A stretch of DNA of 64,000 nucleotides, taken from assembly GCA_965222825.1 (NCBI GenBank), contig OZ244964.1:1240001-1304000 (forward strand), in the 5' to 3' direction. This DNA comes from G965207335 sp965222825 (GTDB lineage: Bacteria; Pseudomonadota; Gammaproteobacteria; PS1; Pseudothioglobaceae). The translations under genes were made by a program, and so were the position numbers. The notes beneath the pieces are model-generated. The model was not told the origin of the DNA and did no database searches. It was given only the letters and a program-made list of their open reading frames with translations. Each line of letters starts with the position of its first letter. Position 1 is the stretch's first letter. Shown piece by piece: positions 53,063-63,300 of the stretch.

Positions 53063-54490
53063 ATGCTATCCATCATAGGAATATTTATTATCAGTGTATT
53101 GTTTATTGCTACAATACTATTCTTTGGATTAGATGCACTAGATATACTTTCACAAATATTTTATGGTGCCGTAGAAGTAAATACAATTATTATTGTTATA
53201 TTTGTGCTATTTTTAGTATTTTTACTATTTGCTTATATTCGAGATATTATAACCTATGTATCTTTTGTTAGTATTTGTGATGGTAAAAGTAATATTTTTA
53301 CTAAATATTTCCCTAATAGGTTAAAACAACTCAGCGATTTAATACTAGATAAAAAACGAGTACCCCAACACCTTGTTGATGATAATACTGATTTTGCCAT
53401 AGGACAAAGTTTAAATACACTAAGAGCATTGCCATCTATTATGATAAGTCTTGGTCTGTTAGGGACATTTATTGGTCTTAGTATTACTGTGTCAGAGGTA
53501 GCAGACTTAATGGCAAGAATTGGTGGCAATGTTGAGGTAGAAAAGAAAATAGAAGCATTATTTACTGGGCTACCAAAAGCAATTCAAGGTATGAAGCTAG
53601 CTTTTTATACCTCACTATTTGGTTTAGGAACTAGTCTTATATCTTCTGTTTTAATTGCTATTTATTATCATGGACTTGCAAATCTATCTAATGTTTTGAG
53701 GCTTTATATACTTAATAATGATTTATTGGATAATGAGCAAACCATAGACAACTCATTAATTAAGGTAACCACTATTTTAAATAAACAAACTGCAATATTT
53801 GCTAATGTAGTACAAACAGCATCAAAGGCTATAAGCAGACAAACAGAATACTCTCAACAAAGACTAGATGAAATTTTGGAGCAAAATAAATCTTTAAATA
53901 ACTCTGTAAATGTATTGGCTCAAAGTGTTGGTAATTATAATGAAGCAGATAAGTTACTAGCTAATACTAATGAGAATTTAGTAACGGTAATTAATAATTT
54001 AACTAATCTTAATATTACCAGTAAAAATGGTTTTGCTAATATGCAAAATACCATGCAACAAGCCCAAGATATATATAATATAAGTGATGTTACTAAAATT
54101 TTAGAAAAATTAGATTTATCGGCAAAAATTGGCTTTGAAAGTATTAAAACAGAAATTAGTTCTATAAATAAAACAGAAAGCACTAAATATGATACTTTAA
54201 ATAATAATTTAAAATTACTATTAGACAAATATAAAGATATTTTCGAAAACAATAAAACATTTTTATCGTCTCAAGAGCTAATGGTAAGTCAATTTGAATC
54301 TATAGCAGATAGTGTGGCAGCTATAAGAAATATTTTAACCAATGCTGGCAATAAAGATAGTGAGTTTGCTGAGGAAATTAATAATATAAATACTCAAATT
54401 CTAGCTATAGATACATATATTAAATCTATAGATAATCCTAATCCTATTGCTAAGGGTAATAAAAAATGGTTTAACAAGGTATTTAAATAG
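53063..54490 (+). CDS. MotA/TolQ/ExbB-like channel protein (SiiB/ZorA-like)
   Basis: Four hydrophobic segments: residues about 2-25, 37-63, 131-150 and 178-200. Segments three and four carry the MotA/TolQ signature SLGLLGTFIGLSITVSEVAD and LAFYTSLFGLGTSLISSVL. A long C-terminal tail of about 250 residues is predicted coiled coil (Asn/Gln/Lys-rich heptads), as in ZorA and SiiB rather than in MotA. Its partners are presumably the two single-span proteins at 59108 and 59754. Together they should form a proton-driven stator in the inner membrane. SPI-4 SiiB and SiiA have the same arrangement around a type I secreted giant adhesin. Identity as SiiB is inferred from context. Confidence 0.8.
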   Translation: MLSIIGIFIISVLFIATILFFGLDALDILSQIFYGAVEVNTIIIVIFVLFLVFLLFAYIRDIITYVSFVSICDGKSNIFTKYFPNRLKQLSDLILDKKRVPQHLVDDNTDFAIGQSLNTLRALPSIMISLGLLGTFIGLSITVSEVADLMARIGGNVEVEKKIEALFTGLPKAIQGMKLAFYTSLFGLGTSLISSVLIAIYYHGLANLSNVLRLYILNNDLLDNEQTIDNSLIKVTTILNKQTAIFANVVQTASKAISRQTEYSQQRLDEILEQNKSLNNSVNVLAQSVGNYNEADKLLANTNENLVTVINNLTNLNITSKNGFANMQNTMQQAQDIYNISDVTKILEKLDLSAKIGFESIKTEISSINKTESTKYDTLNNNLKLLLDKYKDIFENNKTFLSSQELMVSQFESIADSVAAIRNILTNAGNKDSEFAEEINNINTQILAIDTYIKSIDNPNPIAKGNKKWFNKVFK

Positions 54491-54523
54491 TTTTTTAAAA
54501 TATTATTAATAATCTAAAATAAT

Positions 54524-56146
54524 ATGTATAAAAATATTAACAGTATTATATTAGTAATTATTACAGCAATAATTTTCACTATTAGTGCTAATGCTAATAA
54601 AAATGGACTTATTAGTTGGAGTGCCCCCACTAAATTAGACAGTAAGTTAGATAGTAAATATGAAATAAATATTAAGGGTAATAATATAATAAATGAAAAC
54701 TTACTAAATACGCAAAATAAAACACCAATTAGTGATTCTATCAATAAACATATAGACGGACTAAGTAATTTAGAAATTAAACCAGTAATTAGTTTAGATG
54801 AGTTTATATCTAAAAGCCAAACAGTAGTAACTGATAAAGATAAAGATAGTAAATATGCTATTGTAGAAGACCTAATAGATAAAACAACCAAACTAAGAAC
54901 TCTAAAAGAGCATGCAACTATGACAGTGGTTGAAGCTATAAGATTATCTTTTAATTATCAAAGTGAATTTAAAGCACAATTAGCTGATTTTGAAACTATA
55001 AAATTGTTAGAAAAAGCTAGTTATGGCAATTGGTATCCTACTATAGAATTCTTCCACAGTCATAATCTTAAGAATAATTTTAAATTAGTAACCACCAACC
55101 CAGACGGAACATTAGAAGCCAAGGATGCCAATGAAAATGAATTTACTAGTAGTATTAGGCTAACACAAAACTTAAATTTTAATGAGTTAGGACTTATTAC
55201 TGATAAGGCAGGTTTAAATACCAAGTCAAAACAATATGATGTGGAGAAATTTAAACAAACTTTATCATTATCAGTAGTAACTTTATTTTTAGAGACTTTG
55301 CGTTTTAGAGATAAATTAAAAATAGCCCAACAATTCCAAGATATATCAAAAGAAATAATGGAGTTAGTAGAGCTAAGGTATAAAGCAGGAGTAGTAGCTT
55401 TACTTGAGAAGAAAAAGTTAGAATTAGGTATACAATTAACCACTGCTGAATTTGATAATTTTAATGAGCAGTTGAAAAATTCATTACTTTTTTTAGGCAG
55501 TGCCATAGGTGCTAAAAATCTTAAACCTGAAACTTTAATATTAAATACCATTGAAATTGATAATTTTGCTTTATATAGCAATTCTTTGCATAAATTTGTC
55601 AAAGATAATATTGAATACAAAATAGCTCTAAACCAATTATTACTAGCACAAAATAATAAAAAAACCTTAAAAAGTGAACTCTATCCATCCTTTGATTTAA
55701 GTGCCTCTGTTGATAAAAATCAGCGTATTGAGGGAGAGCCGTTTAATAAAACTAATTTGGCACTTAATGTTTCTTATTTTTTATACAAGGGCGGTATTGA
55801 TCATAATAAATTTAAATCAGGATCTAAAGCTTATGAGGCTAGCGAATATAGACTAAAAGCCACAGAAAATAGAGTTAGAGAGTCTATTGAAAAATCTTTT
55901 ATAGATTATGAACAAGAATTTAAAAAGTATAACACTTTTAATAATAGTCGTGCTATTTCTTGGGATTTATTTAATATTCAATACAAGTCATTCCAAGCTG
56001 GCAAAAATATTAATTTAACAGAGTTATTGGCTAGTTTAACAACTTGGTATAATAATTATTTACAATCAAGAGATAGTTATTATGCTCTAATTGGTAATAA
56101 AAATAAATTCTCAGTAGCAATAGGCAGAGATATAGTAATAAATTAG
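54524..56146 (+). CDS. TolC-like outer-membrane efflux protein
   Basis: Outer-membrane channel of a type I secretion system. Signal peptide at about residues 1-24, then a variable N-terminal extension of about 100 residues rich in Asn/Lys/Asp. The TolC-family core follows, with two repeats (LSFNYQSEFKAQLADFETIK and the second near NVSYFLYKGGIDHNKFKSG). The core is long-helical with alternating coiled-coil residues. Length 540 aa is at the upper end. Corresponds to SiiC or LapE in related adhesin systems. It is followed directly by the ABC gene (2 bp). Confidence 0.88.
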   Translation: MYKNINSIILVIITAIIFTISANANKNGLISWSAPTKLDSKLDSKYEINIKGNNIINENLLNTQNKTPISDSINKHIDGLSNLEIKPVISLDEFISKSQTVVTDKDKDSKYAIVEDLIDKTTKLRTLKEHATMTVVEAIRLSFNYQSEFKAQLADFETIKLLEKASYGNWYPTIEFFHSHNLKNNFKLVTTNPDGTLEAKDANENEFTSSIRLTQNLNFNELGLITDKAGLNTKSKQYDVEKFKQTLSLSVVTLFLETLRFRDKLKIAQQFQDISKEIMELVELRYKAGVVALLEKKKLELGIQLTTAEFDNFNEQLKNSLLFLGSAIGAKNLKPETLILNTIEIDNFALYSNSLHKFVKDNIEYKIALNQLLLAQNNKKTLKSELYPSFDLSASVDKNQRIEGEPFNKTNLALNVSYFLYKGGIDHNKFKSGSKAYEASEYRLKATENRVRESIEKSFIDYEQEFKKYNTFNNSRAISWDLFNIQYKSFQAGKNINLTELLASLTTWYNNYLQSRDSYYALIGNKNKFSVAIGRDIVIN

Positions 56147-56147
56147 T

Positions 56148-57842
56148 ATGTTTAATAAATTATTAAACAATAGCAAAGCCATATTTAAAAATATATACAA
56201 AGATAATAAAACCAATGCCTCTAAAGATTTAAAAGGCGGGATGTTTAGAATTATTTTAGCATCTATTTTTATCCATATATTATCCTTAGTTATTCCTTTT
56301 TATACCAGTATATATTTTAATATTATAGTGCCTAATGAAGCTTGGGCCACTATGATTTCTTTATCTGTTGGTGCTTTAATTGCAATATTATTTGCTGCTG
56401 TATTAAAAGAAGCTAGGACTGCAATAGGACAGTGGTATAGCAGAAGAAATTATAATATAGCCAATGATAAATCCCTAGACTATATTAATAAAAATCATAA
56501 ATATTCGTCTAATATAGAAAATATTAATAGAGTTTGGCTAGATTTGCCTGATACTATTAGATTATCATTAGGTTATTCGAGTTGTGAATTTGTCCTGCCA
56601 ATGATAGATTTTCTAGCAAGCATATTTTATTTTATTGTCATTTATGTTATTGCTGGTTATTTAGTCATAGTGCCTATATCTATTAGTTTAATAGTGCTAT
56701 TTGCTGCTAATAAAATAGCTAAAAGCGTCATTGTTGCAGAAGATAGATTATTGGATATAAATAAAATTAAACATAGTTATATGGCATCTTTTGTTAATGG
56801 CATTAATCAAATACAATTATTTTTACAAGCCACACCGTTTACAGACAATTTAAAAAAATCGTTAGCAAAATCAGCAGATGAGACTAAATACATTAGTCAA
56901 TTACACGCTCAATTACAAAATGTCGTGCAATCTATGGCACAGGTGCAAACACTATTATTGCTATTTGTTGGTTTGGTTGGTTTGGTAAATAATGACTTAA
57001 CAACTGGTGCTGTATTTGCATCATTACTATTAACAGCTAGGCTATCAGCTAATATTGGCGGGGCATATAGTTTAATATTACAAAAACATAAATACAATCA
57101 AGCATTAAAAATTCTTGATGATTTAGATAATACAGTTAAACCAATACTTAGTAATGATAAAACAAATCAATTACGCAATTTTAAAAATAATATTAATATT
57201 AATAATTTGTCCCATAATTATGGCACGCTTAATGCTCTAAGCGGCATTAATCTATCTATCAAGCCAAATGATATTGTGGTAGTATCAGGTGATACAGGCA
57301 GCGGCAAAAGCACGCTATTAAATTTAATATCTGGCATTATTTATCCACAAAAAGGCACTATTTTTTATGATGACTTAATACACAGTAGAGTATCAACAGA
57401 TGATTTAAGAAAAAATATTGCTATATCATTACAACAACCAATTATTTTATCTGGAACTATAGCCAGTAATTTTCTCTGGCATGGCCAAGAGCAAGAATTA
57501 TTAGCAAAAATAGCTAGCATAGGTTTATTGGACTTTGTTTTAAAATCAGCAGTAGGCTTAGGAATAGAAATTATTGATAATGGTGTTAATCTATCAGCAG
57601 GGCAAAAACAAGCAACATCTTTAACTAGAGTTTTAATTGACGATGCTAGTATTATTTTATTAGATGAGCCGTTTAGTGCACTGGATACTAAGCAAAAAAC
57701 AAAGCTAACTCATTATTTACAAAATAATAGTAAAAATAAGACAATTATTATTGTTAGTAATGATAATGAATTGATGGAAATTGCCAATAGAATAGTAAAA
57801 TTACAAAATGGTATTATAATTAGTAATTCGTATAAAACATAG
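56148..57842 (+). CDS. Type I secretion ABC transporter (SiiF/LapB-like)
   Basis: Half-size exporter: six hydrophobic segments (roughly residues 33-55, 65-90, 145-165, 168-190, 250-275, 285-300), then a nucleotide-binding domain. Walker A is SGDTGSGKSTLLNLISG, the signature LSAGQKQATSL, and Walker B IILLDEPFSALD. The Q-loop Gln is in ISLQQPIIL. Where other transporters have a His in the H-loop (TH), this protein has Asn (VSNDNEL), which is unusual. There is no N-terminal C39 peptidase-like domain. Length 564 aa. It exports the adhesin encoded downstream without cleaving it. Confidence 0.9.
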   Translation: MFNKLLNNSKAIFKNIYKDNKTNASKDLKGGMFRIILASIFIHILSLVIPFYTSIYFNIIVPNEAWATMISLSVGALIAILFAAVLKEARTAIGQWYSRRNYNIANDKSLDYINKNHKYSSNIENINRVWLDLPDTIRLSLGYSSCEFVLPMIDFLASIFYFIVIYVIAGYLVIVPISISLIVLFAANKIAKSVIVAEDRLLDINKIKHSYMASFVNGINQIQLFLQATPFTDNLKKSLAKSADETKYISQLHAQLQNVVQSMAQVQTLLLLFVGLVGLVNNDLTTGAVFASLLLTARLSANIGGAYSLILQKHKYNQALKILDDLDNTVKPILSNDKTNQLRNFKNNININNLSHNYGTLNALSGINLSIKPNDIVVVSGDTGSGKSTLLNLISGIIYPQKGTIFYDDLIHSRVSTDDLRKNIAISLQQPIILSGTIASNFLWHGQEQELLAKIASIGLLDFVLKSAVGLGIEIIDNGVNLSAGQKQATSLTRVLIDDASIILLDEPFSALDTKQKTKLTHYLQNNSKNKTIIIVSNDNELMEIANRIVKLQNGIIISNSYKT

Positions 57843-57846
57843 GATA

Positions 57847-59106
57847 TTGATGATATTTAATACAAATAGTGCTATGAAAGCACCATACATAATAGCAGCT
57901 ATGGTGGTGGTTTTTATTATCTGGTCTTTTGTATTTCACATAGATGGTGGAGTGCGAGTTAATGGGGTAATAACCTCTGTTGATAATAAACAAATAATTA
58001 GCCATCTAGAGGGTGGAATTGTTAAAAAAGTTTTTGTAAAAGAGGGAGATAATGTTAAAAAAGACCAATCCTTATTAGTAATTGAAAACCTATCGTTTAG
58101 TGAAAAAATAAATAAAAGTGAAAAATTTATTAACCATCTAAATGCTAAAATAGCTAGAATTAGAGCTGAGCTTACACAACAAGAATTTAGTTATGATAAA
58201 AATAATCAATATTATTTGGCAGAGTTAGAATTATATAATCGTAGGCGTGCTCAATTAAGCTCAGAAATTAGTGTGCTAAAAAGAGAAATTAGCGAAAATA
58301 GCACAGAGTTATTACTATTAGCAGAGAGTAGAAAACTGCTATTAGCAGAGATATTAGTTTTAGAACAAGATTATAAGATAGCAAAAAATTTACAAAAATT
58401 AGGTGCTAGTAGTAGTAATGAAGTTGCTACAGCTAAAAAAGATGTTATTAGGGCAAAAAATAGACTCAATAAAGTTAAATTAAATATTAATAAAGCTAGC
58501 AATAATATTTTGCAATTAAAAGATAAAATAACTTTAAAAAAAGATACTTTTTTAGGCAAATCTCAAAATGAACTAGACAAAACAATACAAAAATTAAATA
58601 AGGCACAAGCAGAATATAACATAGTTAAAACTAGAGAGGAAAGAAGTATCTTGCGTGCAGTTAATGATGGTGTGGTGTTAAAAATTTATTCTGGGGTTAA
58701 AGGCATGGTAGTTAAAGGCGGTAATCCTATTATTGAAATAGTAGCAAAAAATACTAATACTAAGGTAGTGGCTAAGGTCAAAGTTGCAGATAGAGATAAA
58801 ATATGGATGAATATGGATGCACAAATTATTATATCTCATTGGAGTTTGCCGTCTAAACTAATTGCAGCTAGTATAGTTGATATAGGTGCTGATTCTATTA
58901 TTAATGATAAAACAAATGAGGCTTATTATAAGATTAAAATAGCACCTAAAAATATAAAAGATAAAGTATATAATAAATTATTGCCGGGTATGATTGTGCA
59001 AACACTATTGGTGTCAGGCAATCATAGCGTTGCCCATTATTTTATTAGCCCAGTGTTAAAAGACACTAATAAAATAATGGGCGAAGCAATTTTTATAGGA
59101 AGATAG
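57847..59106 (+). CDS. HlyD-family membrane-fusion protein
   Basis: Periplasmic adaptor between the ABC transporter and the TolC-like channel. One inner-membrane helix at about residues 13-32, a lipoyl half-motif (SHLEGGIVKKVFVKEGDNVK), a long coiled-coil hairpin at about 90-270, and the second lipoyl half (ERSILRAVNDGVVLKIYSG) with the C-terminal beta-barrel. Length 419 aa is normal. Corresponds to SiiD/LapC. It starts 4 bp after the ABC gene and is followed 1 bp later by the first MotB-like gene. Confidence 0.92.
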   Translation: MMIFNTNSAMKAPYIIAAMVVVFIIWSFVFHIDGGVRVNGVITSVDNKQIISHLEGGIVKKVFVKEGDNVKKDQSLLVIENLSFSEKINKSEKFINHLNAKIARIRAELTQQEFSYDKNNQYYLAELELYNRRRAQLSSEISVLKREISENSTELLLLAESRKLLLAEILVLEQDYKIAKNLQKLGASSSNEVATAKKDVIRAKNRLNKVKLNINKASNNILQLKDKITLKKDTFLGKSQNELDKTIQKLNKAQAEYNIVKTREERSILRAVNDGVVLKIYSGVKGMVVKGGNPIIEIVAKNTNTKVVAKVKVADRDKIWMNMDAQIIISHWSLPSKLIAASIVDIGADSIINDKTNEAYYKIKIAPKNIKDKVYNKLLPGMIVQTLLVSGNHSVAHYFISPVLKDTNKIMGEAIFIGR

Positions 59107-59107
59107 T

Positions 59108-59641
59108 ATGCATAATAAAGAAAAATTTGAACTAACAACTCCTTGGCAAGCATTCGTAGATGCCTTGTTTGCAGTGCTGTTAGTAATTATTCTTGTTGCT
59201 ATAATATTTATTATTTATCGAACTTTTTATGAAGAATATTATGATGTTATTTCTAAGGGTGATAAAGAATTAGAAATTACAGAAAAAGAACAGGAAATAT
59301 TTAAGATAAGAACTATTACTAAGGATGATATTGATTATGAATTATTTGATATTAATGATACTAATAACAAACTAACTGCTACTATGACATTCTATCACTC
59401 TTTATTAAGTAAAAAAATGTATGATTCATTAGTAAAATATGCCAGTAATAAGAAAAATATCGTAGTAAATATGCACTACAGCTCTGAAGATATTAAAAAT
59501 ATTAGAGCTAATCTATATAATTACCTAATAAAACTAATTAATAATGCTAATAAAACAGTCAAAACTGAAGTATCAATAAAACTGCATCAAAATTATGATA
59601 AAAACAAAATTATTATTGAATTTAAAGAAAGAGTCCAATAG
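59108..59641 (+). CDS. MotB/SiiA-like single-span protein with channel Asp
   Basis: A 177-aa protein: short cytosolic N-terminus, one transmembrane helix (about residues 18-41), and a periplasmic domain of about 120 residues. The helix starts WQAFVDALFAVLLVII. The Trp plus Asp five residues later (Asp18) match the MotB/ExbD/SiiA proton-binding Asp. The periplasmic domain alternates strand and helix (IVVNMHYSSEDIKNI) and could bind peptidoglycan as in OmpA-like proteins; the similarity is weak. It pairs with the channel protein at 53063. The next gene is a related protein without the Asp. Confidence 0.75.
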   Translation: MHNKEKFELTTPWQAFVDALFAVLLVIILVAIIFIIYRTFYEEYYDVISKGDKELEITEKEQEIFKIRTITKDDIDYELFDINDTNNKLTATMTFYHSLLSKKMYDSLVKYASNKKNIVVNMHYSSEDIKNIRANLYNYLIKLINNANKTVKTEVSIKLHQNYDKNKIIIEFKERVQ

Positions 59642-59753
59642 AGATTTTTGCACAAAGTCTGACCTTTATAACAATAATTTATAAATATTATATATTGATT
59701 TAATTTAATATTAATCAGATATTACTAGAACTAGGGTAGAGCTTTATTATATT

Positions 59754-60236
59754 ATGAAAATAGACAAAAAAAGCGGAGAATCCTCAGAAGTAGAATGGAT
59801 AGCAATGATAGGAGCCGTTGCTAGCACTCTGGTTATATTTATTTTGATAATGGTGATTTTTGTTCCTATATTTGAAAAAGGTAGGTTTGTATTAAACGAA
59901 GATTTTTTATCTTTATTTTTAGAAGAAAAAGCTAAAGATTATTTTATTATTAGAAATATTGAGGCACTTGATAATGAAAAAGAAGTGCAAAAGAAGTTAA
60001 TTAACTATATTGATGAAAATAGCCCAAAAAATAAAAAATATACTCTAACTATAAAATTTGGTAAACAAAATGATTTATCAACTGGTGCTAACTATATAAA
60101 TGCTTACATAAGCAATAAGTTAATATTAAATTTGTTATTAAAGGCAAATATGAGTATGAATAATATAAGTGTAAAAATAGAAGAAGACAATAAACTAGCA
60201 CCGGGAAAATCTATTGCTATTGTCAAAGGTATATGA
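59754..60236 (+). CDS. MotB/SiiA-like single-span protein lacking the channel Asp
   Basis: A 160-aa paralogue in design of the previous gene: N-terminal cytosolic stretch, transmembrane helix at about residues 17-41 (WIAMIGAVASTLVIFILIM), and a similar periplasmic domain (YTLTIKFGKQNDL, then ISVKIEEDNKL). At the position of Asp18 of the first protein stands Gly20, counted from the shared Trp. It therefore cannot carry protons itself and may be a structural or regulatory partner. It starts 112 bp after the first gene. Assignment rests on topology and context, since overall identity is low. Confidence 0.65.
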   Translation: MKIDKKSGESSEVEWIAMIGAVASTLVIFILIMVIFVPIFEKGRFVLNEDFLSLFLEEKAKDYFIIRNIEALDNEKEVQKKLINYIDENSPKNKKYTLTIKFGKQNDLSTGANYINAYISNKLILNLLLKANMSMNNISVKIEEDNKLAPGKSIAIVKGI

Positions 60237-60305
60237 TAGACTGTTGTATGGTTATTAAAATAGTGCGGTTTTTGCTATTAAAAACTTTGAATAATTAATA
60301 TCATT

Positions 60306-63300
60306 ATGGCTAATGTAACAGAGATATTTCCTACTAATAAAGGAACAGTAGATGTAAGTTTAAATATTGCTGATAAAGAAACATCTATTAGGGTATTTGG
60401 CTCGGACATTATTATTGAATCAAAAGGCGAGACTTTTATTATACTATACGGTGCTGTTTTTGTATCTTTGGGTAATTCTTTAACTATAAAAGATAGCACT
60501 AATGCAAGGTTTTCATTATCAGAACTATTATATTCTGCTAAAACTGAATATGAATTAGTAGATGATAAAATAGATGAGAGTGATAAGGTTGATAATATAG
60601 TTGTTAAATCTAATGTTGAAATCAAAGAAGGCGATAAAGAAGGGGTATTTGAAGTTAAATACAGTCAAATTGAAGTAGAGCAAATTATTAAAGATACCAT
60701 AGAAGAAGCCAAAAATTTTAAAGAAGATATTGAAGCTAATAAAGAAAATCTAGTAACAGCAAAAAATTTAGAGGAAATTAATAATGAAGTAAGTTCTAAT
60801 GTTATAGACAAAAACACAACTGCACAAGAAGTTGATTTTACAGAGAGGTATAAAGATCCTCCTGTTGAGGAAAATATTAATTCTTTTGATCAAACACAAG
60901 ATAGTCTTATTCAAGAACTTGGCTCTTTAATCCCAGAGTTTTCATTAGATACGGCATCTGATTCTGGTGTTATAGGCGATGATAGAACTAATAATGCTAA
61001 TCCTACTATAAGTGGCAATTTTGTAAAAGATAGCACTATACAATTATCAGTTACAAAAGGTATCACCACCACTAATTATACGGTTCAAACTGGCACTGAT
61101 GGCACATGGCAACAAGAGTTAGCATTAGTTGATAATGATGGTGTTTATACAATTAGTGCTACATATACTGACAATACTGCTACTGCACATACTTACAGTG
61201 ATAATATAACCCTAGATACAACTGTATCTAGTCCTACATTAAACCTAACAATAGCAACAGATAGTGGCACTAAGGGCGATAGTAAAACCAATGATACTGT
61301 CCCTACAATTAATGGCTCAGCTGAGGCTGGTGCTACAATATCCATAGCCCTAGGTAGCACGGTTATTGGCACTACACAGGCAAATGATGATGGTGTGTGG
61401 CAGTTTAGTATTCCTAGTAGTAATGCCCTGTCTAGTGGCAGTAATAGTGTAAATATTACTGCTACAGATGTTAGTGGCAATATAAGTAGTGCTACAACTA
61501 TTGATATTATTATTGACAATACCCCACCAGATATACCCATTGTATTAACAATAGGTTTTGATGGTGATACAACAAGTCCAGTAGAGCTAAATAAAGGTAT
61601 TCATATTTTAAAAGGTACGGCTGAGGCAAACTCTATAATAGAGTTGTCCATAGATGACACTTTAATAGGCACAAGAGCAGTATCATCAGATGGTAACTGG
61701 ACTTTTGACTTAGATACCAATCCCCTAGATGGCGATGTAGCAATTAGTATTATAGCTAGAGATGACGCTGATAATGTATCTAGTGCATATACTGATACTA
61801 TAAGCATAGTAGGAACTATAAACCCTCCTTCAATATCTTTATCATCTGCAAGTGATACTGGCTTTAGGAGTAATGAAACAATGGTAGAAATACCCACCTA
61901 CGAAGGAATTACAGAAGCAAATGCTACAGTTAGACTATTTAGAGATAATTCACAAACTAGTTTTACAGAAGTTATTGCTGATAATCAAGGTGTATGGAGT
62001 TATACTGAAACATCAAACTTAGTAGAAGGAGGGCATACTATTAGTGCAATAGCCACTTCTGGCAACTCTATATCAAATGCATCAATATTGAATTTTAGTA
62101 TAGATCTAAGTCCACCCACAGGACTTACTATAAATAATGCTAGCACTGTTGTTAATGTTTTTAGTAGCGTTGATAGTATAGAAATAACTGGCACTGGAAC
62201 AACTCCTGGAAATCATTTTTATTACCAAATATTAGATTCTAGTGCTAATATTATCAGCACTACTAAGGATGATGGAGAAATTAGAATTATAGAAACAGAT
62301 GGCACATGGGCGTTTAGTATTGAGCCTAGTATTTTTTCTGATAATAATGGTAATTATAGTGTTATTGTAGTTGAGATAGATGGTGCAGGTAATGAAGTTG
62401 AAATTAGCACAGCTCCATCTCTTGCTTTAAATGTCAATCTAATAACATTTACAATACAAAGTCCTAGTAATGATAATACTCCAGATTTTGCTATTGAGGG
62501 ACCTGATAATGTTGCAATAGTAGTATCAATTACAGATACTAATAATCAAGTAGTATATACTCTAAATGACACTAAGACTTTGGCAGAAGCATATACATTT
62601 AGTCTAAATTCAGCATTAACTGATGGTGATTATACTATTACTGTTAATACTACTGATAATACTACTAATCAAACAAGAGATTTTACTGATAGTTTTACAA
62701 TTGATACCATAGCACCTAATAGTGCTACTAATATTGCTATTGCTAGTGGCTCATTAGGGATAACTGCTGATTTGGCAATAGACTCAAATCCTGAGATAAC
62801 AGGTACAGCAGAAGCAAACTCAATAATATCTCTTGTAGTAGATGGCAATACATATACTACTACTGCTAGTAGTTCTGGTGTTTGGAGTATAACAATTAGC
62901 AATACTCTTGCAAATGGTAACCATAGTGCTATTATAGCTATTAGTGATGTTGCTGGTAATTCATCAATTGCACAAACATATGATTTTTCTGTGCAAGTTC
63001 ATTCGGTTGCTGATCTTGTTAAAGACAATATATCATTATTAAACGCTGATAATACTGTTTTTCCTAATTATACTAATGATCCAGCATTTAGTGGCACAGG
63101 TGCTAGTGCTAATACTACCATAATAGCAATGTTAAATAATAGTGATGTTGGTAACACAACAGTTGCTAGTGATGGTTCATGGTCAATTACAATAGATTCT
63201 AGTGTTACTGATGGACAAAGGGATATACAATTAATAGCCAGAGATGAATATGGTAATACTTCTAATACACTTGATTTTCCAATAGTTGTAGATAGAGTTC

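Noticed and set aside
53063..54490. Zorya anti-phage system (ZorA-like channel protein)
   Set aside because: The channel protein resembles ZorA in shape, but no ZorC, ZorD or ZorE helicase/nuclease gene is nearby, whereas type I secretion and adhesin genes are.
61193..61540. Minus-strand ORFs inside the adhesin repeats (also near 61601, 62669 and 63068)
   Set aside because: They are reverse-frame shadows of Thr/Ser/Asn-rich repeat codons.
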